Source of the DNA: Euglena gracilis
Taxonomy: Eukaryota > Euglenida > Euglenophyceae > Euglenales
Assembly (NCBI GenBank): GCA_039621445.1
Contig: CP154954.1
Location: forward strand, 18,010,589-18,074,588
DNA: 64,000 nucleotides
Reading direction: 5' to 3'
Position 1 is the stretch's first letter. Each line of letters opens with the position of its first letter. Made by a program: the position numbers and the translations under genes. Positions 29,349-40,500 of this stretch are shown in pieces. Under the pieces are notes generated by a model. The model ran no database searches. It saw nothing but the letters and a program-made list of their open reading frames with translations, and was not told where the DNA came from.

Positions 29349-30110
29349 ATGTTAGTCACTCCCCCCAGGGAGGGAATGTCCAAGAACTGTTGGGGGCAAT
29401 CAATGCCAAAGCCAAAGTTGGCCCCTGGTTTGCACCATTGTATCAGGTTCCTTTTGGAACAGCAAAAAGTGCCACATCAAGACATCGAAAATGTCCTGAG
29501 GATTTTGGGACCCCTAAAGCGTTATAACAGTGCCTTCAGAAAATTGTTTGTCATCTTGCAACAAAAAGGATTGGAGCCCTTGCAAGTCTCCAGGATGGAG
29601 TTGGCCACTGCTTTGTTGGACCTGCACAAACTTTCACAGGCTGATGCTCGCTGTGCATATGCCTCTCTCCAGTATTTTCCTGGGTTGGAGTCCATTCGTT
29701 TTAATACTCTACTCACAAGAGTAAAAAAGGTATGGAATCGTTCAGTTCAGAGGTGTGCTGCTTTGTGGGACTCCCTACCCATTTTGCAGAAATTGCTGAG
29801 TGCACAACTGTTTTCAGAGATGCCACTTGTAGAGCTCAGGTGGAGAATCATTTTGTCCTTCAGACTTTTGGCTCTTCACAGGGGGGTGGATTTAGCAAGA
29901 AAAAAGAGGACCATTTCAGTGGTTGGTGAAAAAATCTTCATTTTGGTCACGAAAAAGGGTTGGCCTTCACCAAAGTGGGAACAAGTGTTAAAAATTGATT
30001 CCCTTCCCTCTTTGAGTCCATATCATTTGATGACAGAATATGTGAAAAGAACATCTTTCATTCCCCACTGGGCTTTGCACAAAGCGCCACCGAGTAAAAT
30101 AACGAACTCC
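29349..30110 (+). pseudogene. Tyrosine recombinase of element B, 3'-truncated
   Basis: Shows the N-terminal domain (RYNSAFRKLFVILQQKGLEP, RMELATALLDLHKLSQADAR) and the catalytic R region LLALHRGVDLARKKRTISVV. It continues to SPYHLMTEYVKRTSF and then stops resembling YRs. The HxxR and Tyr boxes are absent, so it could not recombine DNA. Confidence 0.82.
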
Positions 30111-30394
30111 TGCAGTCCTCAACTTGCCTTTAGACCATCGCTACCTCTGTCAGCTCGTAGACCTGCTTCGCACACTTTGTTGTGTGCCAGCCGCCGCCCA
30201 GCCAGCGTTGCCCAGCTAACGTTGCCAAACCTCGATGACGGCGAAAAGAAATTCGGGATTCTGACAGGAGTCTGGCCACATTGCCCTCGTGAAAGAACAG
30301 CTCGTTCCACGAAGTGTTGAACACAGCTTCATCGGAGGATGTCAGTTTCTCTGCGTACGTTGCCATCCGATGTTACCGACGGGCGTTAATATCC

Positions 30395-30600
30395 GCCAAT
30401 TCCGGCACCAAAAAGCAGTAAGAAGCACCCCGCCAAGAAGAACACGACACCTCGGGCTCCGGACTTTGCCCTTGTGAGGCCATGCCTTGCTCGCCGGCGC
30501 TGTTGTTTGGATTGTTCTTTGCGCTGGGTTAGGAGTCCCTGCTTAGTGCCTTTTTTCGTCGGAGTTGGCTGATTCCTAATTTGCCCTTCGACACCCAGAA
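30395..30600. repeat. Terminal modules at the B/C junction
   Basis: The F-type end string (about 30395-30440) is followed at once by the C/D/E-type 5' end: ACACCTCGGGCTCCGGACTTT, GTGAGGCCATGCCTTGCTCG, GCGCTGGGTTAGGAG, TCGGAGTTGGCTGATTCC and TTGCCCTTCGACACCC. Confidence 0.75.
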
Positions 30601-30893
30601 GAAAGGAACTTCAAAAACCACACCAATTGAGAAAAGAAGAAGACAATAAATCCAGTCAAATTATCCAGAAAGTCACGCTCGTGCAGAACTTCAAATCAAA
30701 AGTTGTTGAATTTTTCGAAAGAATTCAATGAAAGATGCAAATTCAAAGAAGCACAGCGCTGGAGAACGTCAAGAGGCAGCAGCAGCAGCAGCTGGACAAC
30801 TTGACGGCGCGGGTCAACTGTGGCGAACCGTGGCTGCCCCTTCCCTAAAAGCAATTTCCCCCACAGAAATTTCCAGAACCTAAACCCTCCAAA

Positions 30894-31902
30894 GTGATGG
30901 CCACGGACCCTGGCAGACAGTGGTCAGAAGACCCCGAAAGGGGCAGAAGCAACAACCAGCAGACCACTACGGCCATTGGAGCCAGGGCCATGGAGGCCAA
31001 CATTCTGCCAGTTACACCAATACCTTGTTCAAGCTGGGCCATGGCGGCCACAACAGCAAGCTGGGCCATGGCGGCCAAAACAGCAATGGCAATGGCGGCC
31101 GTTGGAACAAAGGCCAGGGCGGCCAACAATACCAAGGCCAGGGTGGCCAATAACACAAACAGCTGCCCAGTGGCAGGGCAGGACAGGTCCACAACATCCC
31201 CCCAACCATTTCTTCATCACACACCCCATCAGGGGCAAAGGATGGGCCCCCAGTGGCCCCCCAAGATTTTCAATGGGCATGGCGTCCCAGATCAAAGAGA
31301 AGTCAATGTGGACTGTCAAAGCTTCAAGAAGGCCAGTGGAGCCAACATCAAGAAGGCCAGTGGGGCCAGAGTTATCATCAAGGCCACTGGGGCCAACATC
31401 AAGGCCACTGGGGCCTTCAAATATCAGAAGGGGAACAACCCCAGAAGCTAAAAGGCTGTCCCCCAGCAGGGGATTTCAATATTCTATCCCAGTGGCAGGC
31501 CCACGAGGATGCCCCAGAATGGGCTGTGGAGGACAAGGGGGCAACCCCCCCTCAAGTTCGTTCTTCAGTGCCCATGGCAGGGGCAAGTCAAAACAAGGGG
31601 GAGACCCAAAAAGGTGCCCCTATAGTATGTCATTTGACAACACTTTGACACAACATTTGACAAAGTGGAGGATCAGAGAGCCTGTGAGCATGTACACCCC
31701 CCCAGCCACCATTAGAGAATGCTCAATCCCCAGAGGCACCAGGGGTGAAAAGTCCAACACCCCCCACCCAGCACCCAGAAAATCATCTAGTTGGGAAAAT
31801 ACATTCCATGGAGGAAAATGGGGAGACACCCCCCTGTACCAGAGACTTCAGAAAAGTCTAAAACGGTGGACAAAAAATGCCCCCCAGCAACGTGTCAATT
31901 GA
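30894..31902 (+). pseudogene. Gag-like region of element C
   Basis: Low-complexity, rich in G, Q, P, N. One frame has repeated AGPWRP/PWRPKQ units, another GHGGH/GQGGQ and a third KASGANI/KATGANI repeats. By position it corresponds to the Gag-like ORF of other DIRS elements. The frame is broken several times. Confidence 0.6.
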
Positions 31903-33660
31903 TAAAAAATGGAGTTCAACCCCCCTGGGTGAATCCCCCAAAATTGTCCACCCACCCCAAACCCAGGGCCAACCTGGACCTGAACCAGGCAGAAAAAAAT
32001 CTGCTGGATTACGAAAAAACTGGATCAGTGAAACGAGTTTGGGATTCAGAAACCCAGCATTTGATCCAATGGTTTTCAATTTCAAAACCAGAAGGGGGAA
32101 CAACCAAGTGGAGAATGATAGCGACTGCAGAGAAATAAATCAGCAGTTTCAAGTCAAACCCTTCAAGCTGGATCATATCCAACACATTTTTCTAGTTTTG
32201 GAAAAAGGCCACTAGGCAGCAAAAGGATGCCTATTTTCATATTCCAGTAAGTCCAGGCCTCAGGCCATTTTTAAGGTATCAGGTAGGGGGCAGACCTGGG
32301 AATTTCAAACAAGCTGCTTTGGGCTAAATGTAATGCCCAAAATTTTCATGTCAGCGATGAAAACATTCGAAAAACTGTGGAGAAAAAGGGGCATCCAGGT
32401 GTTTATTTACCTGAGCGACATTTTGCTGGTGGCCCCCACCCAAACCAATTAACAAAATAACCTGAAAACAGTTGTCAAAGTATTGCTAGATTCTGGGTTC
32501 AAAATCAATGTGAAAAAGTCCACCCTGCAGCCCACCCAAGTGGTAACCCACCTGGGTCTTCAATTGAACTTCCAGGAAGGAAAACTACAGGTGCCCCCCC
32601 CAGAAAGTCCAGAAAAGAAAAGGAGCTGGGGAAAATTGTGAAAAAAGATTACATGTCAAAAAGGCAATTGGCTGCCATTTTGGGCCAAATAAGATGCAAC
32701 CTAATGGCCCTGCCCTTTTTAAGGGATTTTACAGACCCCCTGGCAAATTTTTTGGTGGCAAAGTCCACAGCCCCCTGGGACTCAAAACATCCCATTTCCC
32801 AGGAAATCAAAGCCCAATTAAGGGAAATAAAAATTCTGCTGGACACCTGTGGGGGCAGACCCTTCCCCCAAAATGCAACCAGAGTGTTGCACTCAGACAG
32901 CAGCACCCATGCTTGGGGGGGGGGCTAGACATCCACACAGGAGAAATTGTGCAGGAATTTTGGAGAAAAGACTCCATTTTGCACATCAATGTAAAGGAGC
33001 TCAGTGCAGCAATCAGCACTGTGAAAAGTTTGAGCAAACCTGGGGAAACCGTTTCCTTGTCAGTGGACAACCAGGTAATTTAGTTTTACCTGACAAAAGG
33101 TGGGGGCAGAAAAGACCCCTTCAACAAAATGCTGAGACCATTTTTCAAGTGGTGCATGGAGTCCAAGTCAACTGGGTACCTTCAAAGACTGCCTAGCAGA
33201 CCCCATAAGCAGATGGGAAATGGACAAGGGGGATTACTCCTTAGACCCCCAACCTTTTCAATGGCTAAGAGAGCAATTCAAAAATTTCATACATATGGAA
33301 ACGGATTTACTTACCTCCCCGGGCAACAAAAAAACTGCCCAATTTTGTGGCCAGGTGGCCCCACTGGGATGCCACAGCAGTAAATGCATTACAATGTCCA
33401 CTGGACAACATGGGATCTTTATGCAAACCCCCCCTGGTCAATACTTCAACAATTTCTACCCAGGATGAAAATTTTTCCACAGGCCAAAGTTTTGATGGTC
33501 ACCCCCTACTGGCATTCAGCCACCTGGTGGCCCCAATTAATATAAATGAAAGTTCCAGGGACCCCCTGCCTGAAAATCACCCCCTACAGGGGCAGGTTCA
33601 CCAACTGCAGGGGGGAGAAAATGCCACTCCCCCACGTGGCCCCTGTTTTGCATGATTTGC
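31877..33660 (+). pseudogene. RT-RNase H-Dam-like region of element C
   Basis: The RT is readable only in pieces. In the active-site motif the usual YLDD reads YLSD, because its first Asp codon has become AGC near 32410. RNase H is clear: LHSDSSTHAWGGG, HINVKELSAAISTVKSL, LSVDNQ. The segment around 33320-33660 parallels the NPPW Dam-like block. Confidence 0.78.
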
Positions 33661-34560
33661 TCAGGCAAATTTTGGAGGGGAAACAACTTCAGGTTGAGAC
33701 CATTAACGATTTCCTGGGGAGAAACCCCAGCTGAAAACGTTATCAGAGTGCCTTTGCACTTCTGTGGGTAATTTTGGAACACATGGGTGTGCCCCCCCCT
33801 GAAGCCACCACAGACCGAGTGGCTTACGCTTTAATTCAATTATTCCAATTTTCCGACGGCCAAGCCTGTAATGCCTACAGTGCTATGCTTTTGATTCCTG
33901 GGTTTGGTGGGCTGAGATTCCACACTCTGTTAACCCTCTACAAGAGGCTTTGGAACCAAAACCTGGAGAAGTATGGGGCATTTTGGGATCCCCTCCCAAT
34001 CCTCCTGGGGCTGGCAAAGGCCCCAATGCCCACACATTGCGTACACAACTTATTGTTTGCTCACGAATCCTCTGTTTATACCGATCCTCAGACTTATCCC
34101 AAGTCAAACGAACCACCAGTGTGTTGGGTAGGGCACCCTACATCAAGATTAAGCGTAAAAGACAGAAATTCCATATATGGGAAAGGGTTGCGTCCATTCC
34201 CCAGTGTCCCCGAATAAGCCCCTTTCATTTAATGATGTGCTATGTGGCTGCTACACGTTTATTCGTCAGACCTGGGGGCCCCCTCCTAATTTCATTAAAA
34301 CCCCCCTTCAGGGCCATAGGTGCTTACAAAATTGCTTCTATCAAGAAAGACTTTTTGGCCAAACATGGGGTACCCCCCCCAGGTGTGGGGGGGGCCACTC
34401 CACCAGAGGGGCAGGGGTTGGTTTACTAAAAAAAATTGGGCCTTTCTGCCGAAGAAGTTTGTGAAATTGGTCAGTGGAGGGCGGTGGAGGCTTTTACAGC
34501 CCACTATCAACGACTTGGTGCCCAGGGTGCCCTGGAAAATTCCCTGGCCCCCCTAATTTC
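33660..34560 (+). pseudogene. Tyrosine recombinase of element C
   Basis: The first part is in one frame (MGVPPPEATTD, then LLIPGFGGLRFHTLL). The C8 run near 33793 keeps the frame here, unlike D and E, which have C9. Later parts (RSSDLSQVKRTTSVLG; HSTRGAG; SAEEVCEI) lie in other frames. Confidence 0.8.
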
Positions 34561-34575
34561 AATGCACAATCTGGC

Positions 34576-34810
34576 CTCAGAAGGGCAAAGTGCGGAGCCC
34601 GAGGTGTCTCGTACTCCCTCGAGGAACACCGACAAGGGAGGAAGGGACACCGACGGCGAAGCACGACACCTCGGGCTCCGCACTTTGCCATTGTGAGGCC
34701 ATGCCTTGCTCGCCGGCGGATTGTTGTGTGATTGTTCGCTGCGCTGGGTTAGGAGGTCCCGCTTAGTGCCTTTTTTCGCCGGAGTTGGCTGATCCCTAAC
34801 TTGCCCTTCG
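34576..34810. repeat. Terminal hairpin module at the C/D junction
   Basis: GGGCAAAGTGCGGAGCCCGAG and GTGTCTCG (34586 onwards) are inverted against CGACACCTCGGGCTCCGCAC (34665 onwards). This is followed by the D 5' end (GTGAGGCCATGCC, GCTGGGTTAGGAGG, TTGGCTGATCC, CTTCGACACCGAG). The inverted ends face each other over a ~60-bp loop, as expected for a DIRS-type inner junction or two abutting elements. Confidence 0.75.
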
Positions 34811-34940
34811 ACACCGAGAAGAAAGGAAAAGAGTTCACGAACGAAGAAGAACCAAGAAAATAAATCAATATCAATTCAATATCCAGAAGGACACGAACCG
34901 GACGAAGAGCAATTGAGAATTCCATTATCCATTTTCAATT

Positions 34941-36395
34941 TTGACTTCAATGAGCAATGCAGTGGAGAAGAAATTGGGATTGCATGGCCACGGACGTCCT
35001 GGAGCAGTTGCCGCAGAAGCAGGAGAACTTGGTGAAGCGGTCGACACGCGACAAACCGTGGCCGTTTTTTTCCCCCAGACCCCAACCCCAGAAATTTCCC
35101 AGCCCAAACCCCCCCCAGTGACGGCCACGGTCCTTGGACCACTGTGGACAGAAGGCCCAGAAGACAAAAGTCTGCCCCAGCCCTTGATGGGCAAAGGATG
35201 GGCCAGGGGGGCCCAAATTGCTCCACAATTGAACAACCACAGCCCACACATGTGGGGCATGTCCCCCAAAGGCGCCCAGTCGCCTATACAGAAATTGGCC
35301 AAGGGATGGGGAGATGGAATCAAGGCCAAGGAGGACAACACTACAGGGGCCATGGGGGCCAGTTTTACAAGCAAATCCCCTCAGGAAGGGGCAGAAGAGG
35401 TCTGTCAAACCCCCCCAATTCATCTATCACAACAGGCCCTCTCAAGGGGAAAAGGGGGGGGCCACAGCAGCCCCCCCAGACTTCAAGTGAGGTTGGAGGC
35501 CAAATCAAGGCCTGGAAGACCTACAGAAGGATTATGGAAAAAAATTTACACACGGAGACCTTGGAGACCAGCAGGGTGGACCCACAGTGGCCACCAAGAA
35601 GCTAAGGAACCAGCAGGGTGGACCCTCAGTGGCCACCAAGAAGCTAAGGAAGCTGCTCGAGAAATCCCCCGAGGGACCCACAGAGGCCCTCTGCCAAAAA
35701 AAGGGGGAAAAGGGGACCAACAGTGACCCCTTTCATGACCCAGCCTCAGGAGGTCAACGGACCCACAGTGGCCTTTTTGGAGGGAGGGGCAGGAACCCCT
35801 CCTACATTTATTTCTCAATTCCCGATCAGTCAATCAAGGGAGGGACCCACAGAGGCCCCCCTATGGTATGTCAACCAACCACATCAACATGGAGAAGACC
35901 AGATAGGCCAAACAGGGGCATTAAGCCCTATGGTATGTCTTCCAACAACAAGACCATCCAGAGAGGTGAGCAGAGAGGGAGAGAGTGCATGCACATCCCC
36001 CACAAAAAAATTCTTTTTCCAAGGGCCCAAGCCCTAGGGGACCTAGGGGTGCAACGTCCAACACCCCCAAGCCAACCCCCCCAGAATCATCTTACCCAGA
36101 AAATAAATTCAATGGAGGAAATATGGGGAGACACCCCCCTCCATCAAAGGCTGCAAAAAAGCCTGAAATGTCCAAAATCTCCAGCCCCGCCCCCCAAAAA
36201 TCATCTTATCCAAGAAATCAATTCCATGGAGAAAAAATGGGGAGACACCCCTCTCCATCAAAGGCTCCAAAAAAGCCTGAAATGGTGGACAAAAAATCCC
36301 CCCCAACAACATGTCAACTTATCAAGGATGGCATTCAACCACCTTGGGTAAACCCACCAAAAATGTCACCCACCCAAAACCCAGGACAAATTTGA
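34941..36395 (+). pseudogene. Gag-like region of element D
   Basis: Begins MSNAVEKKLGLHGHGRPGAV-like and has the GPWTTV..R-RRQK motif, MGRWNQGQGGQHYRGHGGQF, and tandem SGHQEAK/VATKKLR-type repeats (two per element) encoded by a duplicated 42-bp unit near 35575-35650. Two alternative frames both stay open for long distances. It lacks a zinc-knuckle motif. Confidence 0.65.
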
Positions 36396-38150
36396 ACCTG
36401 CACCAAGCAGAAAAAATACTGCTGGATTACGAAAAATCTGGATCCGTAAAGAGGGTGAGGGATTCAACCACCCAGAACCTAATCTCCTGGTTTCTGATTT
36501 CAAAACCAGAAGGGAAGCAGACAAAATGGAGACTAAAAAGCGATTCCAGGGAAATAAATCAACGTTTCCAAGTGAAACCATTCAAGCTGGATCACATCCA
36601 GTACATTTTTCCAGTGTTGGAAAAAGGCCACTGGGCAGCAAAAATAGACCTAAAGGATGCTTACTTCCACATCCCAGTGAGCCAGGCCTTAAGGCCCTTT
36701 CTAAGACATCAGGTGGGTGGGCAGACCTGGGAATTCCAGGCAGGCTGTTTTGGCCTGAATGTAATGCCCCAAATTTTTATGTCAGTAATGAAAACATTCG
36801 AAAAGCTGTGGAGGAAAAAGGGCATCCAGGTATTTATTTACCTGGACGACATTTTACTGGTGGCCCCAACACAAAACATCTTACAAAATCACCTGAACAC
36901 AGTGGTCAGGGATTTAATCAAATCAGGATTCAAAATCAATGTAAAAAAGTCCACCCTGCAGCCCACCCGAATCGTAAATCATCTTGGATTTCAGCTAAAC
37001 TTCCAAGAGGGAAAATTACAGGTGCCCCCCCAGAAAATAAAAACAGTAAAAAAGGACCTGGGAGAAATAGTGAAAAAAGATTACATGTCAAAAAGGCAAC
37101 TGGCTGCCATTTTGGCCAAATCAGATGCAACCTAATGGCCTTGCCCTTTCTAAGGGCCTTTCCGGATGCCCTGGCAATTTTTTTGGTGGAAAATTACACA
37201 GCCCCTGGGACTCAAAACATCCCATTTCCCAAAGAATAAAGGACCAATTAGGAGAAATAAAAATTCTGCTGGACACCTGGGGGGCAGACCCTTCCCCCAA
37301 AGTGCAACCAGGGAGTTGCACTCAGACAGCAGTACCCATGCCTGGGGGGGGGTTGGACATTGGAACAGGCAAAATTGTGCAAGAATTTTGGAGGGAAAAC
37401 TCCATTTTGCACATAAGTGTCAAAGAATTAAGTGCAGCAATAAGCACAGTTCAAAGCCCCAGCCAGCCAGGGGAAACTGTGTCCCTATCCGTGGACAATC
37501 AAGTAATTTACTATTACTCAACAAAAGGGAAGGGCAGAAAGGACCCTTTCAATTCCATGCTAAGACCTTTCTTCAAATGGTGCATGGAGCACAACATAAA
37601 CCTGCAAGTAAAGTGGGTCCCCTCCAAGGAATGCCTGGCAGACCCCATAAGCAGGTGGGAAAGGGACAGAGGGGATTATTCCCCGGACCCCCAACTTTTT
37701 CAATGGCTGAGACAGCAGCTAAAAAATTACATCAACCTAAAAACAGACCTTTTTGCCTCACCAGGCAACAAAAAAATGCCACAATTTGTGGCCAGGTGGC
37801 CCCACTGGGGAGCCACAGCAGTGGATGCATTACAATGTCCACTGGACAACATGGGGGGCCTTTATGCAAACCCCCCCTGGTCTGTTATCCAAAAATTTCT
37901 CCCCAGAATGAAAATGTTTCCACAGGCCAAAGTTTTGATGGTCACCCCCTACTGGGATTCAGCCACATGGTGGCCCCAGTTAATAAAAATGAAAGTTACA
38001 GGGACCCCCTGCCTGAAAATCACCCTCTACATGGGTGTGTTCACCAATTGCAAGGAGGAAAAGTGCCACCCCCCAGGTGGCCCCTACTTTGCATGCTTTG
38101 CTCAGGAAAATTCTGCAGGGGAAACAAGTACAAAATTCAACCATTATCGA
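36311..38150 (+). pseudogene. RT-RNase H-Dam-like polyprotein of element D
   Basis: RT: WFLISKPEGKQTKWRL, IDLKDAYFHIPVS, GCFGLNVMPQIFM, VFIYLDDILLVAP (YLDD near 36840). A base is missing near 37115 (GGCC where related copies have GGGCC), and a G-run near 37280 has six G where seven would keep frame. RNase H then continues with INVKEL-type ISVKELSAAIST and LSVDNQ, and LYANPPWSVIQ marks the Dam-like segment. Confidence 0.85.
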
Positions 38151-39300
38151 TTTCCTGGGCAGAAAACCCAGCTTAAAGCGTTATCAAAGCGCTTTTACGC
38201 TTTTATGGGTAATTTTGGACAAAATGGGGGTACCCCCCCCCTGAAGCCACCACTGACCAAGTGGTTGACGCTTTAATTCAACTGTTCTAATTTTCAAAGG
38301 CCCAAGCACGCAATGCATACAGTGCTATGCTATTGATCCCTGGCTTTGGGGGCCTGAGGTTCCATGCCATGTTGGCACCTTACAAAAGGCTTTGGAACCA
38401 AAACCTGGAGAAATATGGTGCATTCTGGGATCCCCTCCCAATCCTCCTGGGGCTGGCACAGTCCCCCCTGCCCTCTGATATATGTACATTGCGTACACAA
38501 CTCATTTTCTGTTCACGAATCCTCTGTTTATACAGAAGTTCTGATTTGGCACAGGTCCAAAGAACCACCAGTGTGTTGGGGGGGGGCACCCTACATCAAA
38601 ATTAACCGTAAAGGTCAAAAACACCATAAGTGGGAGCGAGTTGTCTCCATTCCCCAATGCCCCCAAATCAGTCCCTTTCATTTAATTATGGCATATGTGG
38701 CAGCAACACGTTTCTTTGTGAAACCTGGGGGCCCCCTTTTAATTACGATAAACCCCCCCTATAAAGCCATTAAGGCAGACACCATTGCTTCTATCACCAA
38801 AGAATTTTTGACCAAACAGGGGGTACCCCCCCCCCAGGTTTGGGGACCCCACTCCACAAGAGGGGCAGGGGCTGGTTTACTCAAAAAATTGGGCCTTTCT
38901 GACCAAGAAGTTTTTGAAATTGGTCAGTGGAAGGGGGTGGAGGCTTTCACAGCCCATTATCAAAGACTGGGTGCCCAAGGTGCTTTGGAAGGTGACCTGG
39001 CCCCCCCCTTTTTTAGTGCACAATCTGGCCTCACAATGGCAAAGTGCGGAGCCCGAGGTGTCTCGTACTCCCTCGAGGCAAGCCGAGAAGGGAGGAAGGG
39101 ACACCGCGGGCGAAGCACAAAGACATTGTGAGCCCGACCGTCCCACCCATTTAAGAACATTTGTCTTCAAACGCCCTCGGTCAGAAGATGGGGGCCAGGG
39201 GGGGGGAGGCGGGGGGGGGGGACCCTCCAGGGAAAAAGAAAGCGCCATGGTCGCCACGTCGGAGACAATGCAGCTAACTCCGGCGAGGCGGCACTAAGCG
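38035..39300 (+). pseudogene. Tyrosine recombinase of element D
   Basis: All YR boxes are present but in three frames: RYQSAFTLLWVILDKMGVPPP up to a C9 run (38232), an in-frame TAA at 38288, CLYRSSDLAQVQRTTSVLG up to a G9 run (38578), then HSTRGAG, GQWKGVEAFTAHYQRLG (Tyr nucleophile). A basic tail FVFKRPRSEDGG follows in another frame. Confidence 0.85.
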
Positions 39301-39775
39301 GGACCTCCTAACCCTGCGCAGCGCACAATCACACAACAAACCGCCGGCGAGCAAGGCATGGCCTCACAATGTCTTTGTGCTTCGCCCTCGGTGTCCCTTC
39401 CTCCTTTCTCGGCTTGCCTCGAGGGAGTACGAAAAGACCTTGTGAGCCCGACCCCCGACCCGTAAAAGAAAATTAGTGCTCAAAAGCCCTCGTTCAGAGA
39501 GTCGGGGCCAGGGAAGGGGTGGAGAGGGGGGGACACCCCCCAGGGGCAAGAAGCCACGTCGCCCAGTCGGAGCAGCATCGTCAGCCAACTCCGGCGGGGC
39601 GGCACTAAGCAGGGACTCCTAACCCAGCGCAAAGAACAATCCAAACAACACCGCCGGCGAGCAAGGCATGGCCTCACAAGGTCTTTGTGCTTCGCCCTCG
39701 GTGTCCCTTCCTCCCTTGTCGGTTTTTCCTCGAGGGAGTACGACAACACAACACAACAGCCGGCACACAAAGCAG
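39034..39775. repeat. Array of retroelement terminal modules
   Basis: Module GCCTCACAATGGCAAAGTGCG...CTCGTACTCCCTCGAGG...ACAAAGACATTGTGAG (39031-39130) is followed by its inverted copy (39358-39433), then by GAGCCCGACC..GCCAACTCCGGC..GCACTAAGC..CTCCTAACCCAGCGC (39440-39640), and by a third copy (39660-39745). Two consecutive blocks start with a CCGGCGGGGCGG/CGAGGCGG-CACTAAGC string. This looks like a chain of element ends without bodies. Confidence 0.75.
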
Positions 39776-40370
39776 GATCTCGCCCACAGAATGTGCGGAG
39801 CCCGAATGGTTGGTACCTCGCGCGGGGTGAAAAACGCCTCGGGCTACCCAGTTCGATTTGGTGCCTTTTTTTAATTGAGCCAACCAACACTGGTCACACT
39901 TCTGCGCTCGGAAACGCACAGAAGAAGATTAAAGAGAGCAGGACCATGTATAGAAAGTCTTGTCCCTCCTTTCCCTTCCCAGAAGGCGTTGCATTTTTTA
40001 AAAAAAGCGGTGCAGGCTTTTTGTTTTTAGGTAATTAAAAGAAAATCCCATTGAAATACTTGGAACTGAGCCTTTGGCCAAATGCATCGAAATACGGATT
40101 GACAGAAACCCGGATAACACTTGACCGCCCTGGAAAATAGCACCTTAAAAAGACTTAAAGTTCCTTTAAAAGCTTTAACTTTGGGGGAAAAAACCCTTCA
40201 AACATCATTCTTCCTGTGTCCTGGGAGCAAACCCCAACGAACAGTCCATGGCCAAGGCACCGTTCACAAAAGCAAAGTGCAGAGCTCGCGGTGTCGATAT
40301 GCTGGCGTGATTGCCACCTGTAAAGGCCCATTCAGTTGCCAGTATCAACCATTGCCGAGTGATGGCATAA
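39776..40370. other. No gene recognised
   Basis: The end of the terminal-module array, then AT-rich sequence. Open frames show no known domain. Confidence 0.4.
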
Positions 40371-40377
40371 AGTGGAG

Positions 40378-40500
40378 CCCCCACAGTACCCCACAGTACC
40401 CCACAGTGCCCCCCAACCCCCCACACCCCCCCACACCCCCCCCACACACCCCCACACTGCCCCCCCCACACCCCCCCCACACCCCCCCCCTCCCACCGGG
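40378..40500. repeat. C-rich (CACCCC)n minisatellite
   Basis: CCCACAGTA units followed by CACACCCCCC variants. Similar to the array at 61300-62110, including a shared GTGGGG/CCACAGTACCCCACA word next to GCATAAAGTGGAGCCCC. Confidence 0.9.

Larger units (their letters stand above)
27640..30400 (+). mobile_element. YR retrotransposon B, divergent and truncated
   Basis: Carries RT-RNase H and the N-terminal two thirds of a YR. There is no Gag-like region upstream; the RT frame begins soon after the tRNA gene. Proteins differ clearly from A, C, D and E, and the YR end is missing. At about 30395-30440 it meets the string CCAATTCCGGCACCAAAAAG...AGTAAGAAGCACC, which also occurs at the 5' end of element F. 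Confidence 0.85.
30440..34640 (+). mobile_element. YR retrotransposon C, degraded
   Basis: A nearly full-length plus-strand copy: 5' terminal module, Gag-like region (about 30890-31900), RT-RNase H (31877-33470), Dam-like part (to about 33650), YR (33660-34560), 3' terminal module. There are many stops and frameshifts, for example a TAG in the RT at about 32212. It is head-to-tail with element D. Confidence 0.88.
34660..39350 (+). mobile_element. YR retrotransposon D
   Basis: A full-length plus-strand copy: 5' module, Gag-like (34941-36395), RT-RNase H-Dam-like (36311-38150), YR (38035-39131) and 3' modules. It is better kept than C. The main breaks are single-base changes in homopolymers. 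Confidence 0.9.
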
